Of a stretch of 64,000 nt of DNA, positions 51,483-60,530 are shown in pieces. The translations under genes and the position numbers were made by a program. This stretch comes from JABDIP01 sp965250245 (GTDB taxonomy: Bacteria; Pseudomonadota; Alphaproteobacteria; DSM-16000; Inquilinaceae), in assembly GCA_965250245.1 (NCBI GenBank), contig OZ252296.1, forward strand, positions 1,302,001-1,366,000, in the 5' to 3' direction. Position 1 is the stretch's first letter. Each line of letters starts with the position of its first letter. The notes under the pieces were generated by a model, which did not search any database, was not told the DNA's origin, and saw only the letters and a list, made by a program, of their open reading frames with translations.

Positions 51483-54400
51483 ATGCGTCTCGCCAGACTT
51501 GATCTGCTGCGCTACGGGCGGTTCACCGATGCGGCCATCGAGTTGCCTCAGGCGGAACGGGACATTCATATCGTCTTCGGCCCCAACGAAGCCGGGAAGA
51601 CGACCTCGTTGACAGCCATTGAAGATCTGCTGTTCGGCATCCCGGAACGCTCACCGTACGGCTTCCTGCACGGCTATGACGCAATGCGCGTCGGCGCGGT
51701 GCTGGAGAATGGTGCCGACCGCTTAGAGTTTCAGCGCCGTAAGTCCCGCAGGGATACAATTCTTGGACCTGACGGGGAGATGTTGCCGGGCGACGAACGA
51801 TTGTTGGTGCCGTTCCTTGGTGGGGCGGATCGAGACTATTTCGATCGCATGTTCAATCTCAGTCACGGGCGGTTGGCGGAGGGCGGCAGGGCGATTATTG
51901 AGGCCAAAGACGACGTGGGTCAGATGCTGTTCGCAGCCGGCACCGGTCTTGCGGATCTGCGGGAACGGTTGAAGCAGTTGGATGAGGAGGCCGAAGAGCT
52001 TTGGGCACCACGAAGGTCCGAGCGGCGGCTCTATTACCAGGCGCAGGATCGGCTGGAGGGAGCGCAGTCAACGCAGCGTGAGCAATCCCTGACCGTGAAC
52101 GCTTGGCAGAAGACGCGCAGAACGTTGAGCGCTGCGAAAAAGACTCTGCAGAATTGCCGGGAGGAACACGAGGCGAAGTCACGTGAGATTAAGAAGCTGG
52201 CCCGAATCCGTCGCGTATTCAAAAGCGTGCGGCAGCGGAATGAGGTGAGGCAGGACCTGGCGACGCTGGGAGACGTGGTCGTGCTGGCAGAAGATGCTGC
52301 CGAGCAACTTGCCAGGTTTAGGCAGCGGAATGCCGAGATCGAGGCAAAGGTCGCAGTGTTGGCTCCGGAACTAGAGAAAGTCCAACGGGCGCTGGAGGCC
52401 ATCAGCTTCGACGAGGCGCTCGTGCGGCGGGCGAACGACATCATCCAATTCAATGAACAGCGCATCGCTGTCCGAGGTGAACAGGAAGACCTGCCTAAGC
52501 GACGAGGTGAATACCTCTTTGAGCTGAAGGCGCTAGCTATGCTGGCCACTGAAATCGGCTGGGAATTTGAAGAACCAAGCGAGCTAGTTGAGCGGATACC
52601 GCCCAGGAGCAAGGTCGAACCGGTACGAAAACTGCTGGCACGGCACGGAGAAATAGCGGCGGACCGGCGCAACGCGTGCAGGGCGCTGGAGGAAGCGCAG
52701 GCCGGATTGCAGGAGAAGAAAGAGCGACTAGCGGAGTTTGGTAAGGCGACCGACGTTTCTTGGCTGATCGCAGTCTTGAACGCCGTTCGAAGCATTGGTG
52801 ACGTGGCAGGTCGAAATCGCACGGCGCAGGGGCAACTTGCTGAAATTTCCGGAGAGATCGAAGAGAAGGTCCGGTCTCTGAAACCCGCTCCGCAGGAGCG
52901 CACCGATATCGAAGCGCTTGTGGTGCCCCCGAGAGAATCGATCGTCTCTCATCGGGAAGAAATGCGGGAACTTATGCAGCGTCGAGGCGATACCAAGCGG
53001 CAGCTCAACGAGGCTCACAATAACATCGAGCGGGACCGACAGGCACTCGATCGGCGGGTGCGCGACGAAGGCTTGGTGGCACCGGGAGCGGTGGAAGAGG
53101 CTCGCGGCTATCGGGATACGTTGTGGGAACTCATAAAGGCCCAATACATCACGCATTCGGAAATCCCGACCGAAAAGACCCAAACATATGCAGCGGCGTT
53201 GGAAGATCTTCCCGCGTCGCTCGAGGGTGCGGTTGAAGAAGCCGACAGTTTTGCCGATCGGCGTTTCGACAAGGCAAAAGCGGCCGGGGAATTAACGATG
53301 CTGGCACACAACATCGCTGGGCACGAGACGCGGGTCGCGCAGTTAGAGGCGGATGAAACGGCGCTGGAGGCCGAGAAGGAGCAACTAGATCAGAATTGGC
53401 AGGCGTTGTGGGCTGAAGTGCCGATTGAGGTGCTCGCACCAGATGTCATGTTGGGTTGGCTGGATGCGCGTCAAGAGATCTTGGCGCTGATCGGGCGAGA
53501 GCGTGAGGCAAGGCGCCAGCTCGAGGACAGCAGTCGGGAGGAAAATGATGCAATTGCTCAAATTCGAACAGCGTTGACGAAAATCGACCCGGATGCCGGC
53601 GAGATCAAGGCAAGCTCGCTCCGGGTGATGATCGAAAGGGCCGACGCGTATCGACAGAGCCAGGAAGCAAAGGCCGAGAAGATCGTTGAGATGCGCGAAG
53701 TCGTGCGGGTGGCCAAGTCAGAAGTGGCGCAGCGACAACGTGAGCTAGAGAAAGCCGAGGCGGAGCGCCAACGCTGGCAGGAGGATTGGGCCAAGGCGGT
53801 TACGGCGATTGACCTTCAAGGGAAGAACACGCCCGAGTTGCTATCGGAACAGCTCAACGTCATCGATGAGATGCGTGACCGCGCGGCCACTGCTCGGGAC
53901 CTTCGGGAAAAGCGCATTGCCACAATAGAGCGAGACGTTGCGGCCTTCGAGCGGTCCGTGGCGAAGTTCGTCGCCGAACTGGCACCGGACCTGGCGAACG
54001 GCGACGCCGAATCCGCCGTGATCGAGCTTGATCATCGGCGGGAAGACGCGTTGAAGCTGCATCAGAAACATCGAGAGTTGACGGAAGCGGCGGCTGAGCG
54101 GCGGAGGAAGATTGAGGAACTTGAGGAAAGCCGAAATGCTGGATGGGCTTCGCTCCAGCCGCTATTGGAAGCAGCCAGTGTCGAAGGAGTCGAAGAGCTC
54201 CGAGAGGCGATTGCACGGTCGGACCGGCTGAGGACATTGAACGAGAAGCTACGCGGTGTCATGGAAACGCTCGACCAGCAGGGCGATGGGCTGGCGATCG
54301 AAGCAATTGAGGAGGACTGCCGGGATATTGACATTGACCAAGTTCGGGTCAGGGAAGAAGCGTGCGAGGCAGAGCTGAAGTTGCTAGGCGAACGGCGGGA

Positions 54401-55028
54401 GGAAGCCGTCGTAGCGCACACCGATGCTCGAAAGGCTTTCGATGCGATAGGAGGAGACGACACAGCAGCCAGAGCAGCAGCCGACCGACATGAGGCGCTG
54501 GCCGCTATGCAGGATGCGGCCGAGCGCTATGTCCGGGTGCGGGCGTCTGGGATACTGTTGCGATGGGCTGTCGAACGCTATCGGAAGGAAAAGCAGGGTC
54601 CGCTACTAATGCGGGCTGGCGAGTTGTTTCGGGTGCTGACCCGGAACTCTTTCGAGAGGCTGGAGGTTGCATTCGATGAACGCGATAACATGCATTTGAC
54701 TGGTGTTCGGCCAGACGGTCGGATTGTGCCGGTGCCTGGTTTGAGTACGGGAACGGAGGATCAGCTATTTCTTGCGCTGCGGATTGCTGCCGTCGAGGAC
54801 TATCTAACGCGGGCCGTGGCGTTGCCGTTCGTGGCGGACGATTTGTTCATTAACTTCGATGCGGAACGGTCAGCGCCGGGGTTTGAGGTGCTAGGGCAGC
54901 TAGCGGAGCGCACGCAGGTACTATTCTACACTCATCACGAGCATTTGGTGGCCGTGGCGCAGGAAGAGCTGGGTGCAGACGTGCATGTAGTGATGCTGGG
55001 CGAGACGACGCAAGGACTCCACAGCTAG
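51483..55028 (+). CDS. YhaN/SbcC-type SMC-like ATPase
   Basis: The 1181-residue protein has an N-terminal ABC-type Walker A GPNEAGKT at 33-40, a long coiled-coil middle (about 160-1000, Glu/Arg/Leu-rich), and C-terminal signature LSTGTEDQLFLALRIAA with Walker B FVADDLFINFD. It forms a DNA-end processing complex with the phosphoesterase encoded just upstream. In Bacillus, YhaN/YhaO are linked to DNA maintenance. Its stop overlaps the convergent pyk stop (CTAG). The lower GC of this pair suggests horizontal acquisition. Confidence 0.9.
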   Translation: MRLARLDLLRYGRFTDAAIELPQAERDIHIVFGPNEAGKTTSLTAIEDLLFGIPERSPYGFLHGYDAMRVGAVLENGADRLEFQRRKSRRDTILGPDGEMLPGDERLLVPFLGGADRDYFDRMFNLSHGRLAEGGRAIIEAKDDVGQMLFAAGTGLADLRERLKQLDEEAEELWAPRRSERRLYYQAQDRLEGAQSTQREQSLTVNAWQKTRRTLSAAKKTLQNCREEHEAKSREIKKLARIRRVFKSVRQRNEVRQDLATLGDVVVLAEDAAEQLARFRQRNAEIEAKVAVLAPELEKVQRALEAISFDEALVRRANDIIQFNEQRIAVRGEQEDLPKRRGEYLFELKALAMLATEIGWEFEEPSELVERIPPRSKVEPVRKLLARHGEIAADRRNACRALEEAQAGLQEKKERLAEFGKATDVSWLIAVLNAVRSIGDVAGRNRTAQGQLAEISGEIEEKVRSLKPAPQERTDIEALVVPPRESIVSHREEMRELMQRRGDTKRQLNEAHNNIERDRQALDRRVRDEGLVAPGAVEEARGYRDTLWELIKAQYITHSEIPTEKTQTYAAALEDLPASLEGAVEEADSFADRRFDKAKAAGELTMLAHNIAGHETRVAQLEADETALEAEKEQLDQNWQALWAEVPIEVLAPDVMLGWLDARQEILALIGREREARRQLEDSSREENDAIAQIRTALTKIDPDAGEIKASSLRVMIERADAYRQSQEAKAEKIVEMREVVRVAKSEVAQRQRELEKAEAERQRWQEDWAKAVTAIDLQGKNTPELLSEQLNVIDEMRDRAATARDLREKRIATIERDVAAFERSVAKFVAELAPDLANGDAESAVIELDHRREDALKLHQKHRELTEAAAERRRKIEELEESRNAGWASLQPLLEAASVEGVEELREAIARSDRLRTLNEKLRGVMETLDQQGDGLAIEAIEEDCRDIDIDQVRVREEACEAELKLLGERREEAVVAHTDARKAFDAIGGDDTAARAAADRHEALAAMQDAAERYVRVRASGILLRWAVERYRKEKQGPLLMRAGELFRVLTRNSFERLEVAFDERDNMHLTGVRPDGRIVPVPGLSTGTEDQLFLALRIAAVEDYLTRAVALPFVADDLFINFDAERSAPGFEVLGQLAERTQVLFYTHHEHLVAVAQEELGADVHVVMLGETTQGLHS

Positions 55029-56461
55029 CGGTCGACCCAGGCGATCCTCAGCACATTAGTATTGCCGGGGGTGCCGAACGGCACGCCGGCGGTGACGACC
55101 AGACGGTCGCCATGGGAGGCCAGCCCGTCGCGTAGCGCCAGCGTGCACGCCTTGCCGACCATCTCCTGGAAGTCGTTCACGTCCTCGGTGTGGACCGTGT
55201 GCACGCCCCAGCACAGGGCCAGCCGTCGCGCCGTCGCCAGGCTGGAGGTCAGGCACAGGATCGGCACTTCCGGCCGCTCCCGCGCCGCGCGAAGGGTGGT
55301 CGAGCCCGATGTGGTGTAGGTGACGATGCCGGCCGCGTCGATGGTGTGCGCGACCTGGCGCGCCGCCGCGGTGATGGCGTCGGCGGCGGTGTTCTCCGGG
55401 TCGTAGTGCACCGCGTCGAGGATGGTGCGGTAGAGCGGGTCGTGCTCCACCCGTTGGGCGATGCGGTCCATCATCGTGACCGCTTCCTCGGGGTATTCGC
55501 CGGCGGCGGTCTCGGCGGACAGCATGACGGCATCGGCGCCGTCGAAGACGGCGGTCGCCACATCCGACGCCTCCGCCCGGGTCGGGGTCGGCGCGCCGAT
55601 CATGCTCTCCAGCATCTGGGTCGCCACGATCACCGGTTTGCCGGCGCGCCGGCAGTGCCGGACGATCCGCTTCTGCAGGCTCGGCACGTCCTCCGCCGGC
55701 ATCTCAACGCCCAGATCGCCGCGCGCCACCATCATGGCGTCGGTCATCTCGATCAGCTCGTCCAGGTGATGGATCGCCGACGGCTTCTCCATCTTGACGA
55801 CCAACTGCGCCCGGCCGCCGATCAAGCGCCGCGCCTCGGCGACGTCGTCGGGCCGCTGCACGAAGGACAGCGCCACCCAGTCGACGCCGATATCCAGCGC
55901 GTAGCGCAGATCGTCCCGATCCTTCGGCGTCAGCGCCGACAGCGGCAGCACCGCCTCGGGCACGTTGAGGCCCTTGCGCTCGGACAGCCGGACACCGGAT
56001 ACCACCGTGGTCTCGGCGAAATCGCTGCCGCAGGCCTCCACCCGCAGCTTGACCTTGCCGTCATCCAGCAGCAGGTGCTGGCCGCCGGTGAGCGCGCTGA
56101 ACACCTCCGGATGGGGCAGCTGCACACGTTTGGTATCGCCGGGCTTGTCCTCCATATCGAGCCGGAATGCCTGTCCCGGCTCCAGCTCGATCGGCCCGTC
56201 GGCGAAGGTGCCGATCCGCAGCTTCGGGCCCTGCAGATCGGCCATGGCCGCGATCGACCGCCCGAACTCGGTCTCCAGACTGCGGATGATCTTCAGCCGC
56301 GCGGCGTGATCCTCCTGCCGGCCATGGCTGAAGTTGAGCCGGAAGACGTCGACGCCGCCGATGAACAGCTTGCGGATGATCTCGGCATCGGTGCTTGCCG
56401 GGCCGAGCGTTGCGACGATCTTTGTCTTGCGGTCGCGCTTGACGCGTGTGCTCTCAGGCAT
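55025..56461 (-). CDS. pyk: Pyruvate kinase
   Basis: The 478-residue enzyme converts phosphoenolpyruvate and ADP to pyruvate and ATP. Visible are IVATLGPASTD, FRLNFSHGR, the metal/substrate segment VVKMEKPSAIHHLDELIEMTDAMMVARGDLG (core MTDAMMVARGDLGVEMP) and SAETAAGEYPEEAV. Its ATG at 56461 is nine bases after the glycerate-kinase stop, so the two form an operon giving 2-phosphoglycerate-derived pyruvate. Control is likely by the divergent IclR regulator. All catalytic motifs are intact. Confidence 0.97.
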   Translation of the reverse strand: MPESTRVKRDRKTKIVATLGPASTDAEIIRKLFIGGVDVFRLNFSHGRQEDHAARLKIIRSLETEFGRSIAAMADLQGPKLRIGTFADGPIELEPGQAFRLDMEDKPGDTKRVQLPHPEVFSALTGGQHLLLDDGKVKLRVEACGSDFAETTVVSGVRLSERKGLNVPEAVLPLSALTPKDRDDLRYALDIGVDWVALSFVQRPDDVAEARRLIGGRAQLVVKMEKPSAIHHLDELIEMTDAMMVARGDLGVEMPAEDVPSLQKRIVRHCRRAGKPVIVATQMLESMIGAPTPTRAEASDVATAVFDGADAVMLSAETAAGEYPEEAVTMMDRIAQRVEHDPLYRTILDAVHYDPENTAADAITAAARQVAHTIDAAGIVTYTTSGSTTLRAARERPEVPILCLTSSLATARRLALCWGVHTVHTEDVNDFQEMVGKACTLALRDGLASHGDRLVVTAGVPFGTPGNTNVLRIAWVDR

Positions 56462-56470
56462 GCCGGGGGC

Positions 56471-57745
56471 TCATGCGATTTTTGGATGGACCAGTATGGC
56501 GCGAAAGTCGTTGACGTTGGTCAGCGTTGGGCCGCTGATCACCAGATTGTTCAGAGCCGCGAAGAAACCATATCCATCGTTGTCTTCCAAGCGCTCTCTG
56601 GGGTTCAGGCCCGAAGAATGCGCCTGTTGCAGAGTCTCGGGTCCACACAGGCAGCCGGCATTGTCTTCCGATCCATCGATCCCGTCGGTGTCGCAGGCGA
56701 TGGCGTGGATGCCGGCATGGCCGTCCAACTCGATGGCCAGCGACAGCAGGAATTCCGCATTGCGCCCGCCGCGACCGCCGCCGCGGACCGTCACCGTCGT
56801 CTCGCCGCCGGAGAGCAGTACGCAGGGCGGCTTGGCCGGCTGGCCATGGGCGGCGGCCTGCAATGCGATCGCCGCGTGAACCCGGGCCACCTCGCGCGCC
56901 TCGCCCTCGATCCGGTCCGACAGGATCAGCGGCGTCAGGCCGTGCCGCCGGGCCTCGGCGGCGGCCGCCTCCAGCGAGGCCTGCGGCGTGGCGACGACGA
57001 TCGTCTCGGCCATCTCCAGCGCGGGCTCTCCCGGCTTGACCGTCTCCTCGGCCGCGGCCGCCAGATGGGCGGCGACTGTGGCCGGCGGATCGATCTTATA
57101 GCGCGCCAGGATGTCCCGGGCCTCGGCGAAGGTGCTCGGATCGGCGACCGTCGGGCCGGAGGCGATGACCGAGGGGTCGTCGCCCGGCACGTCGGAGATC
57201 AGCAGGGTGACCAGCCGTGCCGGATGCGCGGCGGCGGCCAGGCGTCCGCCCTTGATTGCCGACAGGTGCTTGCGCACGCAGTTCATCTCGGTGATCCCGG
57301 CACCGGATTTCAGCAGCGCGCGGTTCACCGCCATCTTGTCGTTCAGGGTGACGCCCGGGGCCGGCAGCGCCAACAGCGCCGAGCCGCCGCCGGAGATCAG
57401 GCACAGCAGCAGATCGTCGGGGCCGAGGCCCTGGGCAATCGACAGGATCTCCGCGGCCGCTGCCCGCCCGGCTTCATCCGGTACCGGATGGCTCGCTTCG
57501 ACGATGCGGATGTGCTCGCACGGAACCGCGTGGCCATAGCGGGTGACGACCAGGCCCTCCAACGGGCCCTGCCAATGCGCCTCCACTGCGCGGGCCATGG
57601 CGGCGGACGCCTTGCCGGCCCCGACCACCACGGTCCGGCCCGTCGGCGGGGCGGGCAAGTGCGGCGGCAGGCACGTGGCCGGCTGCGCCGCATCGACCGC
57701 GACGGAAAACAGCCGGCGCAGCAGGGTTTCCGTGTCCACATCCAT
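56471..57745 (-). CDS. ttuD: Glycerate 2-kinase (MOFRL domain, TtuD/GckA type)
   Basis: The 424-residue kinase has the N-terminal DUF4147 domain (VVVGAGKASAAMARAVE, SGGGSALLALP) and C-terminal MOFRL domain with LLSGGETTVTV and DTDGIDGSEDNAG. It phosphorylates D-glycerate to 2-phosphoglycerate, ending glyoxylate/tartrate/hydroxypyruvate catabolism. ATG 57745 is chosen because upstream in-frame residues from a TTG are poor. It is divergent from the IclR gene, with an operator-like palindrome between, and is co-transcribed with pyk. Confidence 0.93.
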   Translation of the reverse strand: MDVDTETLLRRLFSVAVDAAQPATCLPPHLPAPPTGRTVVVGAGKASAAMARAVEAHWQGPLEGLVVTRYGHAVPCEHIRIVEASHPVPDEAGRAAAAEILSIAQGLGPDDLLLCLISGGGSALLALPAPGVTLNDKMAVNRALLKSGAGITEMNCVRKHLSAIKGGRLAAAAHPARLVTLLISDVPGDDPSVIASGPTVADPSTFAEARDILARYKIDPPATVAAHLAAAAEETVKPGEPALEMAETIVVATPQASLEAAAAEARRHGLTPLILSDRIEGEAREVARVHAAIALQAAAHGQPAKPPCVLLSGGETTVTVRGGGRGGRNAEFLLSLAIELDGHAGIHAIACDTDGIDGSEDNAGCLCGPETLQQAHSSGLNPRERLEDNDGYGFFAALNNLVISGPTLTNVNDFRAILVHPKIA

Positions 57746-57817
57746 GGCCGGTAATCCAGTCGGAACCGCCGATGCTGTCAACGCAATTGCGCCGCGGTGG
57801 CCCGCGGCCTAAAAAAA

Positions 57818-57832
57818 TGGAAATGACTTCCA
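57818..57832. promoter_or_regulatory. IclR-type palindromic operator
   Basis: TGGAA-ATGAC-TTCCA (57818-57832) is a perfect 5-bp inverted repeat with the TGGAA/TTCCA arms typical of IclR/GclR-family sites. It lies between the divergent glycerate-kinase and IclR genes, a few bases before the probable IclR start. It likely controls both. Confidence 0.6.
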
Positions 57833-57834
57833 CC

Positions 57835-58650
57835 ATGCAAAAACGCGGACGTGGCGCCCGCACGGCACCGGTATCCGGAAGCGGGCCGGTCCAATCCCTC
57901 ACGCGCGGCCTCGCCTTGCTGGAGCATCTGGCCGAGGCGAACGACGGCATCACCCTGTCCGGCCTCGCGGAGTCGACCGCCCTGGCGCCGTCTACGGCCC
58001 ACCGGCTGCTGGCCAGCCTGCGCGATCGCGGGTTCGCCCAGCAGGATCCGGAGACCGGGCTCTGGCATATCGGCGCCCGGGCCTTCACCGTCGGCAATGC
58101 GTTCCTGCGCGGCCGCAGCTATGTGACGCTCGCCCGGCACCACATGCGGGAGCTGGTCGACCGGGCCGGAGAGACCGCTAACCTAGCGGCGCTCGACCAG
58201 AACGAGGCGGTCTACCTGACCCAGGTCGAATGCGACCAGATGATGCGCGCCTTCGCCCGGCCGGGCACGCGGGTGCCGCTGCACTGTTCCGGCGTCGGCA
58301 AGGCGCTGCTGGCTGCGCTGCCGGAACGTGAGGCGGACGCCATCATCGCCGACGCCGGCCTGCCGCGCCTGACCAAGCGGACACTGGTCGACCTGGATGC
58401 CCTGCGCGGCGACCTCTCGCTGTCGCGCCGCCGGGGCTTCGCCGTCGACGATGGCGAGCACGCGGTCGGGCTGCGCTGCGTGGCCGCCGCCTTCCATGAC
58501 GATTCCGGACGGCCCCTGGCGGCGCTGTCGATCTCGGGCCCGGCGGCGCGTATCGACGACGACAAGCTGGAAGTCCTGGGCGGGCTGGTCGCGGACTCCT
58601 GCCGGCTGCTGACCGACGAACTCGGCGGCCGTCCTCCGGACGCCCGCTGA
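57835..58650 (+). CDS. IclR-family transcriptional regulator
   Basis: The 271-residue regulator has an N-terminal wHTH (LSGLAESTALAPSTAHRLLASLRDRGFA) and a C-terminal ligand-binding IclR domain (LHCSGVGKALLAALPE, RRRGFAVDDGEHAVGLRCVAA). I chose ATG 57835 because the operator precedes it; ATGs at 57817 and 57823 lie inside the palindrome and are alternatives. The position beside glycerate kinase and pyk suggests a GclR/AllR-like sensor of glyoxylate, glycerate or a related acid. Confidence 0.92.
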   Translation: MQKRGRGARTAPVSGSGPVQSLTRGLALLEHLAEANDGITLSGLAESTALAPSTAHRLLASLRDRGFAQQDPETGLWHIGARAFTVGNAFLRGRSYVTLARHHMRELVDRAGETANLAALDQNEAVYLTQVECDQMMRAFARPGTRVPLHCSGVGKALLAALPEREADAIIADAGLPRLTKRTLVDLDALRGDLSLSRRRGFAVDDGEHAVGLRCVAAAFHDDSGRPLAALSISGPAARIDDDKLEVLGGLVADSCRLLTDELGGRPPDAR

Positions 58651-58665
58651 AGCGGGCCGCCGGCG

Positions 58666-59787
58666 TTGGGCGTCTCGATCGAAGGCGATTGCGAGCCCCG
58701 GTTCGCCCCGATCCGCGATGCCTTCCAGGACTGCTTCGCGGGTCTTGGAGAGACGGGGGCGGCAGTGTGCGTCTACCACGAGGGGCGGCCGGTCGCCGAC
58801 CTCTGGGGCGGTGTCGCCGATCCTGCGATGGGCCGACCCTGGACCCGCGACACGCTGGTCCACGTCTATTCGGTCTCCAAGCCGTTTGCCGCGTTGTGCC
58901 TGCTCACGCTGGTCGAAGACGGCCGGGTCGATCTGGATGCGCCGGTGGCACACTACTGGCCGGATTTCGCGCAGGCCGGCAAATCGGACATTCCGGTGCG
59001 CTGGCTGCTGACCCATCAGGCCGGGCTGCTCGGCATCCGCGAGCGGTTGCCGGCCGACGCGATCCTGGACTGGGACCGGGTCACCAACTGCCTTGCCGCG
59101 GAAGAGCCCTGGTGGCCGCCGGGGGAGCGCCATGGCGAACACGCGCTCTTCTTCGGCCATCTGGTCGGCGAGGTGGTGCGGTGCGTGACCGGACGCACCA
59201 TCGGCCAAGTGCTGCGCGACGCGGTCGTGCGGATATGGGGCGTGGATTTCCACATCGGTCTCGACGATGACGGTTCCGGCCGCTGCGCCACGGTCGTCGG
59301 CATGGATGATGCCTGGCGCGCCGCGCTCGGCATGGGCGCGGGTTCGCTTCACGACCGGGCGCTGGGCAATCCGCCGGGCCTGTTGGACGAACGCACGATC
59401 AACGGTGATGCGTGGCGGCGCGGGGAATTCCCTGCGATCAATGGGCACGGCTCCGCCCATGGCGTCGCGCGGTTCTACGCCGGCCTCGCCGAAGGCGGCA
59501 TCCTGGACGGAGTCCGGATCCTGTCGGAGCCCCTGGTGCGGTCGGCCACTTCGGTCCAGTCGAGCGGTGAGGACGTTCTGCTGCAACGCCCGGTCGATTG
59601 GGGGCTGGGGATGCAGGTCACCTCCGACGGGTTCGGCATGGGCGGGCTCGGCGGGGCGCTCGGCTGGGGCAATCTCGAGCACCGGTTCGGCTTCGGCTAC
59701 GTCACCCATCGCATGGCGAACCATGACCGCGCCATGGCGGTCTTTCAGGCGCTGGCGGACGTACTGGGCTTCGCCGTCAGTGACTAG
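58666..59787 (+). CDS. Serine hydrolase of the beta-lactamase/EstB class C family
   Basis: The 373-residue protein has the SxxK motif VYSVSKPFAAL (about residue 69), a second-motif region around HGEHALFFGHLVGEVV, and a C-terminal FGFGYVTHRMA region that resembles the H-x-G element. Family members are esterases or peptidases, and true beta-lactamase activity is not implied. The start is TTG 58666, 15 bases after the IclR stop, so it may be co-transcribed. There is no signal peptide, fitting an EstB-type cytoplasmic esterase. Confidence 0.87.
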   Translation: MGVSIEGDCEPRFAPIRDAFQDCFAGLGETGAAVCVYHEGRPVADLWGGVADPAMGRPWTRDTLVHVYSVSKPFAALCLLTLVEDGRVDLDAPVAHYWPDFAQAGKSDIPVRWLLTHQAGLLGIRERLPADAILDWDRVTNCLAAEEPWWPPGERHGEHALFFGHLVGEVVRCVTGRTIGQVLRDAVVRIWGVDFHIGLDDDGSGRCATVVGMDDAWRAALGMGAGSLHDRALGNPPGLLDERTINGDAWRRGEFPAINGHGSAHGVARFYAGLAEGGILDGVRILSEPLVRSATSVQSSGEDVLLQRPVDWGLGMQVTSDGFGMGGLGGALGWGNLEHRFGFGYVTHRMANHDRAMAVFQALADVLGFAVSD

Positions 59788-59847
59788 GCCGTCGACTCAC
59801 AAGCGCTGAACCACCTCTCCGGCAGTCCGCTCAGCAGGCCGATCGTC

Positions 59848-60369
59848 TCAAATGAGTCCCGTGAGACGTCCCGAAACATGTCGATAGACCAGATCATCCG
59901 GGTCCTGTTTACGGGCAAGGTCGTCAATCGTCGCGCCAAGGCGTTCGGCGAGACGGATCGAGCGCGCGTTGTCCGGATCGATGTAGCTCACCAGCGTTTT
60001 CAGTTTGCGATCTTGAAAGGCCCAATCGCGCAGAGCCAAAGCGGCCTCGAACGCATACCCTTTGCCCTCGGCCTCGGATGTCAGCTGCCAACCAAGTTCC
60101 GGTTCCGGAAAACGCGGGCCTTGGTTGATCTCAATCTGCCCCAGGCATTGCTTGGTCTCTCGAAGCTCGATGGTCAGATTGCCAATGCCAAAAAGCTGCC
60201 AGAGCGCGACCCCATGGCAAAAGGCGCCCCACGCGGACCCGATTGAAAACGGTCCGCCCATGTATTTTGCGCGATCTGATGTCATCACCGCCGCGAAACT
60301 GGGCCAGTCTTCAAGTATGGGCTCGCGCAGGAGAAGACGATCGGTCTTTAGGATTGGGCTGGTCTTCAT
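59848..60369 (-). CDS. GNAT acetyltransferase (RimJ/RimL-like)
   Basis: The 173-residue protein matches the Acetyltransf_3 type: TDRLLLREPILEDWPSFA, IELRETKQCLGQIEI, ELGWQLTSEAEGKGYAFEAALALRDWAF (core AEGKGYAFEAALALRDW) and SYIDPDNARSIRLAERLGA. The A-E-G-K-G-Y segment is the acetyl-CoA site. The DNA here is more AT-rich than neighbours, suggesting late arrival. The substrate is unknown. Confidence 0.87.
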   Translation of the reverse strand: MKTSPILKTDRLLLREPILEDWPSFAAVMTSDRAKYMGGPFSIGSAWGAFCHGVALWQLFGIGNLTIELRETKQCLGQIEINQGPRFPEPELGWQLTSEAEGKGYAFEAALALRDWAFQDRKLKTLVSYIDPDNARSIRLAERLGATIDDLARKQDPDDLVYRHVSGRLTGLI

Positions 60370-60530
60370 GACAACCAGACGATCCCGGCGTGCACAAACC
60401 TATCTGCAAGCGGGTCCCCATCTTGACCAGCCGCCTTGTCCGCAACTGAGACGTCGCCGGCCGCGCCACATATGTCCGGTGACCGACTGAGAGCAGGCTT
60501 CGCCGTTGATGAATACACGGCCTAGGCCGG

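Noticed and set aside
55190..57754. 854-residue frame opposite pyk and glycerate kinase
   Set aside because: Shadow of two well recognised enzymes; no domain seen.
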